DNA from: an uncultured Bacteroidales bacterium
Lineage (GTDB): Bacteria; Bacteroidota; Bacteroidia; Bacteroidales; FEN-979
Assembly: GCA_903929315.1 (NCBI GenBank)
Contig: CAIYUC010000009.1
Coordinates: 1-34,927, forward strand
Direction: 5' to 3'
Length of the DNA: 34,927 nt
Under the pieces are notes generated by a model. The model was not told where the DNA came from, did not search any database, and saw nothing but the letters and a program-made list of their open reading frames with translations. Below are positions 1-9,964 of the stretch, piece after piece. Within the stretch, counting starts at the first letter, position 1; each line of letters begins with the position of its first letter. The translations under genes and the position numbers were made by a program.

Positions 1-1850
1 CTCCGAAAAGGGGTTTATTATAAGCTGTAAAAAATAGTTATCGTCGATACAATTAGTGCCTTGGAAAATATTCTCATTAAAATTAGCTGTACGTTGATTT
101 GTAGGTTGAGATAACCGGAGAGAAAAGGTTCCATGGCAGGAAAATTACTTGTTTTAAACGTTCTTTGACATATTTGTTTCGTAAAGTTGAGTATTCGTAC
201 AAAATTGATCCACAGGCATCTGCAATATGTCCATATTTTTTGTTTGATAAGTCCCCGGTATTTTGATTTGTTATTTTTTAGGGGGACCGCGAGTTGAAAG
301 ATGGTTGCTTCAACATTATTTCTCTTGTGAAGTTCCTCCAATGGCCGTTCTTTCATTTTGCGACGCATGTGAGAACTCCGGATGGCTTGTTGGTTAAAAT
401 AATGATACCCATTGGGTGTTGTAATACGCCATCTGTCTTCTTTGCTGGTTTTTAGTTTTTTACCCAAAACAGCTTTCATTTGTTCTCCAGTTTGGGTGTC
501 GGTAACAAATAATCCTTCTGGGGTCATTTCTAAATCATATCTTGATTCGAAGCCTTGAATACCGGTAAAAACCATGTCGATGTTTTCGCAACACTTATCA
601 TTTGTGGGGCTTTGGTATGCCCCATCAGCGTAAACAGTTTCAACGGCTTGAAGGGTAACCTCAGTGGTAGACAAAATAGCTTGTTCAACGAATGTCGAAT
701 CGGCTACGTTTGCCTTATCAACAATCACGTTGGTAATCAGGTTAAGATTATCCTCAGAACAAGTCTCGGTGATATTCACGCTGTACCCCTTTACTTTCTG
801 GTCCCCTTTATTACGGTAAGCGCTGTCGGGATCATGAGGAGACTGGACACTGGAGGAGGAAATTTCTTCTTTGGGACGAAGTTCGACCTGCTGTTCTTCT
901 GATACTTTGTACTGTTCATTGAATACGCACTGTAATAATTGAATGGACTCGGTTTGAAGATCATCAAATAATTTCAGCATCTTGTAAATCAGAATGCCAA
1001 TGGGTTGCAACCTGCCTTTGAGTTCTTCCCTTGTACTACGGTAAACAGTTTTGAGCGGTTCTTCTTTGGAAAGTTTTTCCATTTGTTCCAAGTCTGCCAG
1101 GGTTAACCTTGATTTTAACGAGTTATCGAGGGTTTTATAGAAAATGCAAAGTGTCTGGTGGATGATCTCGTAACGGCTGGAGTAAGCAATATTGCTGCCA
1201 ATGAGTTTACTGTCCATGCGAATGCTGCGACCATTTACATCAAACTCCTTGACTTGCTGTTTGGTAATATGCTCGAAGGTCTTTCCCATCAAATCTTCAC
1301 CACTCTGCTTTTGATGGTCATAGATTCGTTTGCGTAACAAGTAGTAAGTGGATTCCACGGGTAATGGATCGTTGATGTTAAATAAACCTAATGAGCTACG
1401 TACCAATAAATTAAAACGACAATGTTCGAATAATTGTGAATCGCTCCATCCAAATGACTCTTTTAAAATCATCATTCCAACCAAGGTACGAACTGGCGCA
1501 TTGGGCGCACCGGTAGTATTATTAAAAAGGATAGAAAAGGTGGATTCATCAATACGCATGATAACTTGTTCGCGGAATTGGTTATGCCAGTGTCCCTGAT
1601 CACTGTATTGTTTAAATGCCATGCTTTCCAACATGGTGGGTACGCTGGTAAAGACATCTAACTGCGAGTCCTTGTTTGATTTTCTAAACATGATGAATGC
1701 TTTATTTATCGAAACAAATCTACCGCAATTAAATGAGAAAAACAAATTAAGTTATTGACAATCATTTGTTTATAACTACATAAAAAATGACAATTGTTGA
1801 AAATTATTATAAATCAAATTAACTAATCACGGCTCTCCGACTTTTCGGAG
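1..1850 (-). mobile_element. IS1182-family insertion sequence
   Basis: The element contains one long transposase gene on the minus strand. A 10-bp inverted repeat bounds it: CTCCGAAAAG at 1-10 and its exact reverse complement at 1841-1850. The right end is itself a small hairpin (CTCCGA-cttt-TCGGAG, 1835-1850). The left terminus lies at or just outside the window edge, so a target-site duplication cannot be checked. The family is assigned from the transposase; the boundaries are inferred from the short repeat. Confidence 0.7.
18..1691 (-). CDS. IS1182-family DDE transposase
   Basis: This 557-residue protein has the layout of IS1182 transposases: an N-terminal domain (APVRTLVGMMILKE and LFEHCRFNLLVRSSLGL), then a DDE core with candidate acidic residues in RMDSKLIGSN, VYADGAYQSP and NNVEATIFQL. 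The C-terminal CRCLWINFVRI stretch is also typical. The ATG at 1691 is preferred because a longer frame reaching 1745 adds an unrelated 18-residue tail. The last ~60 residues run into the inverted repeat and are less recognisable, so the true end could be altered, but I see no internal stop. The gene fills the element and shares no operon with the T9SS genes to its right. Confidence 0.85.
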   Translation of the reverse strand: MFRKSNKDSQLDVFTSVPTMLESMAFKQYSDQGHWHNQFREQVIMRIDESTFSILFNNTTGAPNAPVRTLVGMMILKESFGWSDSQLFEHCRFNLLVRSSLGLFNINDPLPVESTYYLLRKRIYDHQKQSGEDLMGKTFEHITKQQVKEFDVNGRSIRMDSKLIGSNIAYSSRYEIIHQTLCIFYKTLDNSLKSRLTLADLEQMEKLSKEEPLKTVYRSTREELKGRLQPIGILIYKMLKLFDDLQTESIQLLQCVFNEQYKVSEEQQVELRPKEEISSSSVQSPHDPDSAYRNKGDQKVKGYSVNITETCSEDNLNLITNVIVDKANVADSTFVEQAILSTTEVTLQAVETVYADGAYQSPTNDKCCENIDMVFTGIQGFESRYDLEMTPEGLFVTDTQTGEQMKAVLGKKLKTSKEDRWRITTPNGYHYFNQQAIRSSHMRRKMKERPLEELHKRNNVEATIFQLAVPLKNNKSKYRGLIKQKIWTYCRCLWINFVRILNFTKQICQRTFKTSNFPAMEPFLSGYLNLQINVQLILMRIFSKALIVSTITIFYSL

Positions 1851-2065
1851 TGGACTCAAATATAAATATCAAATGAATTCCCTGTTAAATTAACAGGCAC
1901 GTGTCAGAAATTTTTCTGCCAAAGTAGAAGGTGCCAGACGCGTATCAATGGGTAAAAACGATGCCTGTTACCGGGCATGATTAACTTTTTACAAAATTAT
2001 TTAGGTCAGATGTGATTTTTCTTGTAAATTATGCCTACTTTTAGAACTGTTAAAACAAAAAGGAA

Positions 2066-3298
2066 ATGAAACCAAAAATTTACCTCTTCAGTGTTGCATT
2101 CTTTGCAACATTCAGTTCCACCCATGCACAGTGGGTTGACCTGGGAAGCCATTTCCCCGACACCATCAATTCCGCATGCCTGTACAGTATGTTTTGTCTT
2201 GGAGATACTTGCTGGATTGTTTCCTGCATGCCGGAGGCTGACATTATGTATTATTCCACCGATGGCTGCCAGACCATCACTGCCAGGACATTACCGGATC
2301 AGGCAAATGCAGTCTGGTTCTTAAATTATAATCTCGGATATATTGCAACCCAGAGTGGTCGTGTGTATAAATCGACAGATGGCGGTGATACCTGGACGAT
2401 TCATGGAGTTGCCGGTTCGGCCCTGTATGATATGACCTTTCCTCCAAATTCCACGACCGGTTGGACATGTGGTTATTGGGGACACGTTCACCAGGTAACG
2501 CCATCAGGAGTTTCTCCTAATATCGCTATCCCTGGAATATCGACTACCAACTTATCGTCTGTTTCATTTCCTGATTCCACACACGGCTGGATCTGTGGGG
2601 AGAATGTGATTGCACATTATTATGATGGCACATGGCATACCGACCAAACTTATTCTTATGGTGGCTGGAATGTTGTTTATTTCCTGAATGATACGTTGGG
2701 TTGGGCTGCTGGAAGTTTTATGGGAGGGGGGTTCCTGTCTTCAGGATTGATGCGGACAACAGATGGAATGAATTGGGTTGATCAGAACAATCCTTCCGGC
2801 GAAGGCATGTTTGCCATTCTATTTATCAATAAAAATGAGGGATGGGCTGGATCCGGCAGCGGGAAGGTACTGCATACGACTAACGGAGGAAACAGCTGGA
2901 TAATCGATACTGAGGCAACGGCCATTTCCACCGGGAAGTTCATCACAAAAATTTTTTATGTGCTTTCAAGGCAAGCGCTTTATGTTCTTGGCAACCATGG
3001 ATTGCTGCTGAAAAACTCATCCGAGAGCGGTATTGTTCAGCAGGAAGCGAAAGACAAAAACAATCTCAGCATATATCCTAATCCATGCAAGGATCTTTTA
3101 ACGATACAGGTTAATAGTGCCCGGCCTGTTCAACAAACGATCTCTATCATCAATGTTCTGGGATTAAAGGTTAAGACGTTTACCGGGACCTGCCCAAAAC
3201 AACAACTGTATATCAACGACCTGCCTGAAGGAACTTATTTTGTATTTGTCGATAATGGTAGAAACCACTATTCCGGAAAATTTATGGTTATGAAATAA
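2066..3298 (+). CDS. Secreted BNR/YCF48-repeat-like protein with T9SS sorting domain
   Basis: This 410-residue protein starts with a signal peptide (hydrophobic residues ~4-20, cleavage probably after THA). The middle holds degenerate WTI/GGxTW motifs typical of BNR or YCF48-like beta-propeller repeats (STDGGDTWTIH, TTNGGNSWIID). The last ~75 residues (YPNPCKDLLTI to YSGKFMVMK) form a T9SS type A C-terminal domain, so the protein is predicted to cross the outer membrane and stay at the surface or be released. The start is supported by AAAAGGA just upstream. It lies 37 bp before a related gene, so the two are probably co-transcribed. Its sorting domain closely resembles that of the gene at 5659 (shared PKQQL and DLP-GTYFV motifs), suggesting domain duplication. 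Substrate or ligand is unknown. Confidence 0.8.
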   Translation: MKPKIYLFSVAFFATFSSTHAQWVDLGSHFPDTINSACLYSMFCLGDTCWIVSCMPEADIMYYSTDGCQTITARTLPDQANAVWFLNYNLGYIATQSGRVYKSTDGGDTWTIHGVAGSALYDMTFPPNSTTGWTCGYWGHVHQVTPSGVSPNIAIPGISTTNLSSVSFPDSTHGWICGENVIAHYYDGTWHTDQTYSYGGWNVVYFLNDTLGWAAGSFMGGGFLSSGLMRTTDGMNWVDQNNPSGEGMFAILFINKNEGWAGSGSGKVLHTTNGGNSWIIDTEATAISTGKFITKIFYVLSRQALYVLGNHGLLLKNSSESGIVQQEAKDKNNLSIYPNPCKDLLTIQVNSARPVQQTISIINVLGLKVKTFTGTCPKQQLYINDLPEGTYFVFVDNGRNHYSGKFMVMK

Positions 3299-3335
3299 AA
3301 TAATTAACTGAAGACATAACTTAAAAAACAATTTT

Positions 3336-5462
3336 ATGAAAAACCTTGGAAAATTTATAAAGACCATCTTGATGGGAGTTTTATTTTCCTGTTCACAAAT
3401 TGCATTCCCCCAACAAACTGGTTGGTTCTGGGTCAATCCACTACCACAGGGAAATGATATTTTCGGCATTCAGTTCTTCGATGCAAATTCTGGTTATGTA
3501 CTCTGTGACGGTGGACTGGTTTTAAGGACCACCAACGGAGGAACAAACTGGACTCGGCTACATACCGGAACTAACTACCAATTCAATGCATTTCAGTTTG
3601 TAGATATGAATACTGGTTTTATTGCATGCGGTAACGGTAAAATATTATTCACTTCTGATGCAGGAGTGAACTGGACATCATTGCCTACAGGATTAACACA
3701 GCCGGTTTGGTGTATCAATTTTCCGGATAATCTGACAGGTTACGCAGGTACTCAGAACAATATCATTATTAAAACAGCGGATGGTGGAGCAAGTTGGAAT
3801 GCTATTTCTCCTGGTTTTACTTATGGAATTTATTGCCTCTTCTTTCTTGATGCTAATACCGGATTTGCAGGAGGATACTCTGGTGAAATTGCAAAAACAA
3901 TAAATGGGGGACAGACCTGGACAATGGTTCCGGCAGGTATTACAAATTCCGTAGTAGCCATTCGTTTTTATAATGAAAATAACGGCTTATGTGTTAGCGA
4001 TGGCGGAGAAGTCCTACAAACCACCAATTCAGGACTAACCTGGACAATTCGGTTTAACAATTCAGATTATGTATTTTATGATATTAAATATATTGATTCA
4101 AACAAATGGGTAATCTCAGGATTTAAAAATGTATTAGGTAATCAGTCATCTGTAATTCTCACAACAACAAATGGCGGTGTAGACTGGACCGAAATAAATC
4201 CCGGAGAAACCACGAGTCTCTATGCAATAAGCTGTCCCGATATAAATACATGGTATTCAGGCGGTGAATATGGAGTATTGATAAAAAGTTCGGATGCCGG
4301 TGCAAACTGGACTAACTTAAACAGCGGATTTTATACAAATATTAAAGATGTTTTCTTTACAACTGCAAACACTGGGTATACCGTTGGAAGTCTGGGAACC
4401 ATTTATGCTACCACAGACGCGGGGAATTCATGGTTTGAGCAAACTTCCGGCACATCAGAATCTTTGGCCTCCGTATTTTTCCTTAATGCTGATACGGGTT
4501 ATGTTGTGGGAGGTTCTGCAACTGTCAGAAAAACAACTGATGGCGGGCAAAGTTGGTTCAATTCTAATAGTGGGGTTACTAACGCTCTTTACTCGGTTCA
4601 TTTTCCGAACAATGACACAGGATACTGTGGAGGAAGTTTTGGCAGATTGGTAAAAACTGTGAATGCCGGAGCAAACTGGACAATCCTCCCGGATCCTACA
4701 AGCGATGATATCAGGAATGTCCAGTTCTTTAATGGCTCCACTGGTTATATAACAGGATATTCAAATGTTTTAAAAACTACAGACGGTGGAGAAAACTGGA
4801 CCGCTACTACTCCCGGTTTTTCTGCAAAATCGATCTTTTTCAACAATGTCGACACTGGTTACGTGAGTGGAGATGGAAAGATTGCTAAAACTACTAATGG
4901 TGGGGCAACCTGGACGACGCAATGGAGTGGTGAGATGTTTATTGATGGTGGTGTCCTTTACTTTGTTGATAAAAACACGGGCTTTTGTACTTATAAAGAC
5001 GGTACTGTTTTAAAAACTACGAACGGTGGGACAACCTGGAATAAGTTGCTTACCTGCACAAGAAATGGTTTTAGCTCTATTCATTTTATTAATGCAAATA
5101 CAGGTTTTATCGTTGGCTCTCTTGGTATGATACTCAAGACTATAGATGGCGGTGGAACTTTAACTGATATAAATCCACCAAAAAATGTTGGTCATTCACG
5201 GGCAGAATTGCTTCTTCAAAATTATCCAAACCCATTTAATGGAAGCACAACCATTTCCTGGCAATTGCCGGAAAAGGTTCATGTCATTTTAAAAGTTTAT
5301 GATTTTACGGGTCGTGAAGTGAAAACCCTGGTGGATTGTGATCAGGCAAAAGGAGAGCATATTGTAAATTTTGATGCTTCATGGCTGCCGTCAGGGGTTT
5401 ATTTTTATCAGCTTCAGGCAAATGGAATGATAGAAACAAAGAAAATGGTGGTTTACAGATAA
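3336..5462 (+). CDS. YCF48/BNR-repeat secreted protein with T9SS sorting domain
   Basis: This 708-residue exported protein begins with a lipoprotein-like or Sec signal (residues 1-25, containing LFSCSQ). It then has about 14 repeats, each with a T-(T/S)-(N/D)-(G/A)-G-x-x-W motif (for example TTNGGTNWT, TADGGASWN, TTDGGQSWF) alternating with NTG-(Y/F) turns. This is the pattern of photosystem-II-assembly-factor-like (YCF48) propeller repeats common in Bacteroidota surface proteins. The C-terminal ~85 residues (LLQNYPNPFNGST to KKMVVYR) are a FlgD-like/T9SS type A sorting domain, different in style from those of its two neighbours. The name reflects fold only; photosynthesis is not implied. It probably shares a transcript with the preceding gene. 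Confidence 0.83.
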   Translation: MKNLGKFIKTILMGVLFSCSQIAFPQQTGWFWVNPLPQGNDIFGIQFFDANSGYVLCDGGLVLRTTNGGTNWTRLHTGTNYQFNAFQFVDMNTGFIACGNGKILFTSDAGVNWTSLPTGLTQPVWCINFPDNLTGYAGTQNNIIIKTADGGASWNAISPGFTYGIYCLFFLDANTGFAGGYSGEIAKTINGGQTWTMVPAGITNSVVAIRFYNENNGLCVSDGGEVLQTTNSGLTWTIRFNNSDYVFYDIKYIDSNKWVISGFKNVLGNQSSVILTTTNGGVDWTEINPGETTSLYAISCPDINTWYSGGEYGVLIKSSDAGANWTNLNSGFYTNIKDVFFTTANTGYTVGSLGTIYATTDAGNSWFEQTSGTSESLASVFFLNADTGYVVGGSATVRKTTDGGQSWFNSNSGVTNALYSVHFPNNDTGYCGGSFGRLVKTVNAGANWTILPDPTSDDIRNVQFFNGSTGYITGYSNVLKTTDGGENWTATTPGFSAKSIFFNNVDTGYVSGDGKIAKTTNGGATWTTQWSGEMFIDGGVLYFVDKNTGFCTYKDGTVLKTTNGGTTWNKLLTCTRNGFSSIHFINANTGFIVGSLGMILKTIDGGGTLTDINPPKNVGHSRAELLLQNYPNPFNGSTTISWQLPEKVHVILKVYDFTGREVKTLVDCDQAKGEHIVNFDASWLPSGVYFYQLQANGMIETKKMVVYR

Positions 5463-5658
5463 TTCTATAAAAAGACTAACCACGAAGGCATTAAGGACAC
5501 CGGGGAACACTAAAAAATAATCATAAGGACAAATCATCTCGATATTTACTATAACATAAACTGATAATCGTCAGCAAAAAATTCCCTGGTATAAGTGTAA
5601 TATTAAAATGGATTTAACAACTTTATCACAAAATGATCATTTAAAAACAGGAGGCTTT

Positions 5659-7146
5659 ATGAAAAAACACATTTTACTTTTTGTTGTACTGATAGCTTTC
5701 AGCTATAACCTGCCCGCACAGTGGCAGCCGCAAAACAAAATCCTGACCGGCAAAAGCAGGACAACTGTTGTCAACCCCATGCAGCATCACCAACTCTCCA
5801 TGGGAAATCTGACTGCATATAATACAAAAAAGATGATGATGTCCCCGAAATCTGTAATGTGGCTATGGGATACCATCATCGCCTACGACACCTCGGGTGT
5901 ATTGCAAAGATCGACTCAGACTTACGATGCTCACGGTCAGGTTTCCGTTTATAAGACAGAAAACTGGGTGACCAACGCCTGGGTAAATAATGAGCGATGG
6001 ACTTATACTTACGATGCCAGTGAAAACCCGCTGACCATACTGGGTGAGGTATGGAATACAAACGCATGGCAGAATTCGTGGAGAAACACGTTTACATACG
6101 ATGCCAGCGGTAACATGATCACTTTACTTTACGAAAATTGGAAAATCTTAATATTATGGGAAAATAACACATTGGACAGCTGTACTTATGATTCACAAAA
6201 CAGACTGCTCACCGACGCAAATGACCAATGGAATAACGGAGGATGGGAGCATTCATACAGATATACCTATACCTACGATGCACAGGGAAATTGCCTGACC
6301 TACTTAAATGAACTTGGGCAATCAAATACCTGGGTGAATGATTACAGGCTTACATATACGTACGATGCCAGCGGGAACAGACTGTCAGAATTTTGGGAGA
6401 CCTGGCAGGACACTATCTGGATTAATCATTCGAGGGATACCTACACATATGACGCGAGCGGGAATATGCTTTCGGATCTTTACGAATGGTGGCAGACAAA
6501 CGCCTGGGATATCTGGTACAGGTACACGTACACATATGATGCAAGCGGGAACCGGCTTACCTTCGTGGACCAGAACTGGAATAGCAACACCTCCGCCTGG
6601 GAGAACTGGACAAGGGATACGTATACTTACGATGTAAGCGGGAACCAGTTAACGGAGATTGAAGAATCAGGGCAAACCGGTCCCTGGGTGAATTCTTTTA
6701 AGTATACATATACCTACGATGCAAACGGGAATTCCGTGACCGGGAAATATGAAGCCTGGGTGAACAGCAGTTGGGAACCCGCTTCCTGGTACGGATTAAA
6801 TATTTTTTCAAATAAGATTCGCATATGGGAACTTTGGGACAAGGCATACCGCTACGAGGCTGTTTTTACCTCTTACAATTCAGGTATAATCAATCTTCAG
6901 GCAGATAACAGCTTTTTCGTTTATCCCAATCCCTGCCGGGATATCGTGAATGTCGAGTTTAATAATTTTAAACCGGTTCAGGAAAAAATTACCATAGTTG
7001 ATCTACTTGGGTCCATTGTTAAAGAATTTACCTTGACAGGCCCGAAACAACAACTGGATATCAGCGACCTGCCCCAGGGAACTTATTTTGTATACCTGAC
7101 AAACGGGGAAGTCCGGTATTCAAGGAAATTAATAGTTCTGAAATGA
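5659..7146 (+). CDS. Secreted Trp/Tyr-rich YD-like repeat protein with T9SS sorting domain
   Basis: The ATG at 5659 is chosen over 5608 because AGGAGG lies at 5649-5654 and a good signal peptide follows (KKHILLFVVLIAFSYNLPAQ). The mature protein has about ten copies of a 25-30-residue unit around T-Y-T-Y-D-A-S-G-N, each followed by a segment rich in Trp and Asn (E-x-W-x-x-x-x-W). This resembles RHS/YD repeats, which build beta-shells, but no RHS core or toxin domain is present. The last ~75 residues (YPNPCRDIVNVEF to YSRKLIVLK) are a T9SS type A sorting domain nearly matching that of the gene at 2066. A structural or adhesive surface role is a guess. The gene stands apart from its left neighbour by ~200 bp. 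Confidence 0.78.
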   Translation: MKKHILLFVVLIAFSYNLPAQWQPQNKILTGKSRTTVVNPMQHHQLSMGNLTAYNTKKMMMSPKSVMWLWDTIIAYDTSGVLQRSTQTYDAHGQVSVYKTENWVTNAWVNNERWTYTYDASENPLTILGEVWNTNAWQNSWRNTFTYDASGNMITLLYENWKILILWENNTLDSCTYDSQNRLLTDANDQWNNGGWEHSYRYTYTYDAQGNCLTYLNELGQSNTWVNDYRLTYTYDASGNRLSEFWETWQDTIWINHSRDTYTYDASGNMLSDLYEWWQTNAWDIWYRYTYTYDASGNRLTFVDQNWNSNTSAWENWTRDTYTYDVSGNQLTEIEESGQTGPWVNSFKYTYTYDANGNSVTGKYEAWVNSSWEPASWYGLNIFSNKIRIWELWDKAYRYEAVFTSYNSGIINLQADNSFFVYPNPCRDIVNVEFNNFKPVQEKITIVDLLGSIVKEFTLTGPKQQLDISDLPQGTYFVYLTNGEVRYSRKLIVLK

Positions 7147-7386
7147 TTTTTTTATTATTACCACTGAGGCACTAAGAGCACTTAGAAACACTAGGAATAA
7201 CCACAATAGATTGCAAGCGTTTTCTATTGTACCTGATGAACTTTTTTAAGCAACATCAAACCAGCAACTCAAAAATAAGATACAGCCATCTCTTCTTCTT
7301 TCGATACACATTTGCTTTTTTTCCCGTAACTTAGCATAAATTATTGAAAAGTTGGAAATATTAGCAGGTTGTCAACAGGCGATGCA

Positions 7387-9465
7387 ATGACAACGCATGT
7401 GAATATCTGCATTAAATGGTTGTTAATTTTCCTGGCAGGCACTATATGCATTTTGATCCTGCTTTGCGGATATTTCTATTTTCGTTACGAAGAAAATAGT
7501 ATCCGTAGAGATAAATACGAAACCCTGAAAGCCATTGCCGAACTCAAGATCAACCAGATCACTCAGTGGCGCAAAGAGAGGTTGGGAGATGCAAATGCTA
7601 TTTACAGAAGCTCTTTTTTCGAAAAAGGTGTTGAACAATTTCTCTACAACGGTCATTATTCTGATTTAAAAAATGACATCCTGGAACAACTCTCCATCAT
7701 AAAAACGAGTTCCGGATATAAAAATATTTTTATCACCTCACGTACCGGAGAGTTGGTATTTTCGATTGATCCAACCTTGAAAACGGGTGATTCAATTACA
7801 AAGAGGTTTATTAGTGAAGCTGCAATTCAACAAAAAGTAACCTTTACCGACCTTTATTATTGCCACTTGGACAGGAAAATTCACTATGATATTATTATCC
7901 CTGTTATCAACAGAAATAATATCTCAATCGCCACGTTGATTTTGCGTGTTGACCCTGGTGAATATCTCTATCCGCTTTTTCAGTCATGGCCCATACCCAG
8001 TAAGTCATCGGAAATATTGATCGTCCGGAAAAATGGCGACAGTGTGCTATTCCTTAACGAATTACGGCACCGCACGCATACTGGCTTGTCTTTTCAACTT
8101 CCTTTAACAAGTAAAGTCATACCTGCAGTACAAGCTGTTTTGGGTTATGAGGGCATCTGGGAAGGGAAAGATTACCGTGATGTCGATGTTCTTTCCTATA
8201 TATGCAAGGTGCCCGGAACTCCCTGGTACATGGTAGCAAAAGTTGACAGGAACGAGATTTTTTCCGAGCTCAATTACCGGGTAGCTGTAATAGTAATCTT
8301 TACATTGGTTTTGATCATTTTGACAGGAGTAGCCATAACCTGGATCTATCATATCCGCCAAATAAACATATACAAAGAATTGTTTAATTCAGATATACGG
8401 TATCGCCGGCTTTTTGAGACAGCAAAAGAAGGTATAATATTTCTTGATGCCGATAATGGGATGATCATAGATGTGAATCCTTTTATCATTGAGATGTTGG
8501 GTTTTTCTCAAGACCAGTTTCTTGGAAAGCATCTTTGGGATCTGGGATTTTTCAGGAATGTCGTAGAAAACAAGGATAAATTTCTGGAATTGCAGAAAAA
8601 AGGATATATCCGTTATGAAGACATGCCATTTGAAACTTTTGACGGCCGGCGAATAGACGTAGAGTTTATCAGTAACGTTTATAAGGTGGGCCATCAGAAA
8701 GTGGTTCAATGCAACATCCGTAACATTACTGACCGCATGCAGTCAGAACAAAAGCTGAAACAGACCAATATCGAACTTGAACGCTCCAATAAAGAACTTG
8801 AACAGTTTGCGTACGTAGCATCCCACGATCTCCAGGAACCGCTTCGGATGATTTCCAGTTTCTCGCAGTTACTCTCGAAAAGATACAAAAATCAACTTGG
8901 TAAAGATGCGGACGAGTTTATCCATTATATCGTTGACGGTGCAAACAGGATGCAAAACTTGATACAGGACCTTTTATCATTCTCCCGCATCAGCTCCCGT
9001 GGCGACTCTTTCAATCCGGTAGATTCACATCTGGCTTTGGGAGAGGCCATTTATAATCTGCAGATTTCGATAAAGGAATCAGGCGCAATCATTACAAATG
9101 ATGCCCTCCCGGTTATTATAGCGGATTATAGTCAAATTGTCCAGGTTTTTCAGAATCTTATCGGAAACGCTATTAAATTTCATGGCGAAGAGTCACCGCG
9201 TATACATATTTCAACCACTCCTAAAGAGGAGGAATGGCTTTTTTCCGTAAAAGATAATGGAATCGGTATCGAAGCTCAGTATTTTACCAGGATTTTTATC
9301 ATTTTTCAGCGACTTCATGCAGGAGTCCAATATCCGGGAACGGGAATAGGCCTGGCAATATGCAATCGAATCATTCACCGGCATGAGGGTAGGATCTGGG
9401 TTGAATCGGAACCCGGAAAAGGCTCGATTTTTTATTTTACAATTAAACGTTGGGGCATTTCATGA
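7387..9465 (+). CDS. Membrane sensor histidine kinase (extracytoplasmic sensor, PAS, HisKA, HATPase)
   Basis: This is a ~692-residue sensor kinase. Transmembrane segments lie at residues ~8-28 and ~293-318, with a ~260-residue extracytoplasmic sensor between them containing the INQITQWRKERL motif seen in this kinase class. A PAS domain follows (~345-450), then a short coiled coil. HisKA carries the phospho-acceptor His480 in ASHDLQEPLRM. The ATPase domain has the N box (NLIGNAIKF), the G1 box (DNGIGI, Asp623) and the G2 box (PGTGIGLAI). A TTG at 7369 would add six residues; the ATG is preferred. No receiver is fused, so it probably signals to the stand-alone receivers downstream. Its stop codon sits inside a 28-bp palindrome. 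The stimulus is unknown. Confidence 0.85.
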   Translation: MTTHVNICIKWLLIFLAGTICILILLCGYFYFRYEENSIRRDKYETLKAIAELKINQITQWRKERLGDANAIYRSSFFEKGVEQFLYNGHYSDLKNDILEQLSIIKTSSGYKNIFITSRTGELVFSIDPTLKTGDSITKRFISEAAIQQKVTFTDLYYCHLDRKIHYDIIIPVINRNNISIATLILRVDPGEYLYPLFQSWPIPSKSSEILIVRKNGDSVLFLNELRHRTHTGLSFQLPLTSKVIPAVQAVLGYEGIWEGKDYRDVDVLSYICKVPGTPWYMVAKVDRNEIFSELNYRVAVIVIFTLVLIILTGVAITWIYHIRQINIYKELFNSDIRYRRLFETAKEGIIFLDADNGMIIDVNPFIIEMLGFSQDQFLGKHLWDLGFFRNVVENKDKFLELQKKGYIRYEDMPFETFDGRRIDVEFISNVYKVGHQKVVQCNIRNITDRMQSEQKLKQTNIELERSNKELEQFAYVASHDLQEPLRMISSFSQLLSKRYKNQLGKDADEFIHYIVDGANRMQNLIQDLLSFSRISSRGDSFNPVDSHLALGEAIYNLQISIKESGAIITNDALPVIIADYSQIVQVFQNLIGNAIKFHGEESPRIHISTTPKEEEWLFSVKDNGIGIEAQYFTRIFIIFQRLHAGVQYPGTGIGLAICNRIIHRHEGRIWVESEPGKGSIFYFTIKRWGIS

Positions 9466-9476
9466 AATGCCCCAAC
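9449..9476. repeat. 28-bp perfect palindrome over the kinase stop codon
   Basis: The two 14-base arms are exact reverse complements (left arm GTTGGGGCATTTCA). As RNA this is a 12-bp stem with loop CATG. It contains the TGA of the upstream kinase (9463-9465) and an ATGA overlap at 9462. No U-run follows, so a classical intrinsic terminator is unlikely. An mRNA hairpin that limits readthrough, stabilises one end of the transcript or blocks the near start is possible. Confidence 0.8.
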
Positions 9477-9503
9477 AATTTAAAAAATAATAAAACGTAT
9501 CAC

Positions 9504-9947
9504 ATGGAAACAGCAGCGAAACCCATTGAAATTCTCCTCGTGGAGGATAATGAAGGTGATGCACGGCTTGCACGGGAAGCCCTTAAGGACAGTAAAGTAT
9601 TGAATAATCTTCACCATGTGCCCGACGGTATCGAGGCCATGGATTTTCTTTACCATAAAGGCAGGTACAAAGACGTTCCGCGACCTGACCTTATTCTACT
9701 CGATTTGAATCTTCCCCGCAAAGATGGCAGAGAAGTTCTTGCAGAAATCAAGAATGATGATAATTTAAAAATGATACCTGTTGTGGTTCTTACCATTTCA
9801 AATGACGAACAGGATATCCTTAAAACCTATAACCTCCACGTAAATTGCTATATAACCAAACCCATCGATTTTGAACAGTTTTTAAAAGTGGTACATTCGG
9901 TTGAAGATTTCTGGTTGACTATTGTTAAGTTGCCGCCAAACGGCTAA
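9504..9947 (+). CDS. Stand-alone response regulator (Rcp1-like receiver)
   Basis: This 147-residue protein is a single receiver domain with no output domain. It has the acidic pocket (VEDN, residues 13-16), the phospho-acceptor Asp67 in [13 protein letters not shown], the Thr/Ser switch (VLTIS) and the conserved Lys in ITKPIDF. The long loop before the Asp ([15 protein letters not shown]) is typical of Rcp1-type regulators that pair with phytochrome-like or hybrid kinases. The ATG at 9504 fits the family start; frames from 9450 or 9462 (ATGA overlap with the kinase) would add 18 or 14 unusual residues. It lies between two kinases and probably shuttles phosphate between them or regulates by protein contact. 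Confidence 0.85.
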   Translation: METAAKPIEILLVEDNEGDARLAREALKDSKVLNNLHHVPDGIEAMDFLYHKGRYKDVPRPDLILLDLNLPRKDGREVLAEIKNDDNLKMIPVVVLTISNDEQDILKTYNLHVNCYITKPIDFEQFLKVVHSVEDFWLTIVKLPPNG

Positions 9948-9964
9948 AAGAAAAAACAATAATC

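Noticed and set aside
3336-5462. Photosystem assembly role suggested by YCF48-like repeats
   Set aside because: The repeat is a general propeller fold; the T9SS tail and phylum make photosynthesis irrelevant.
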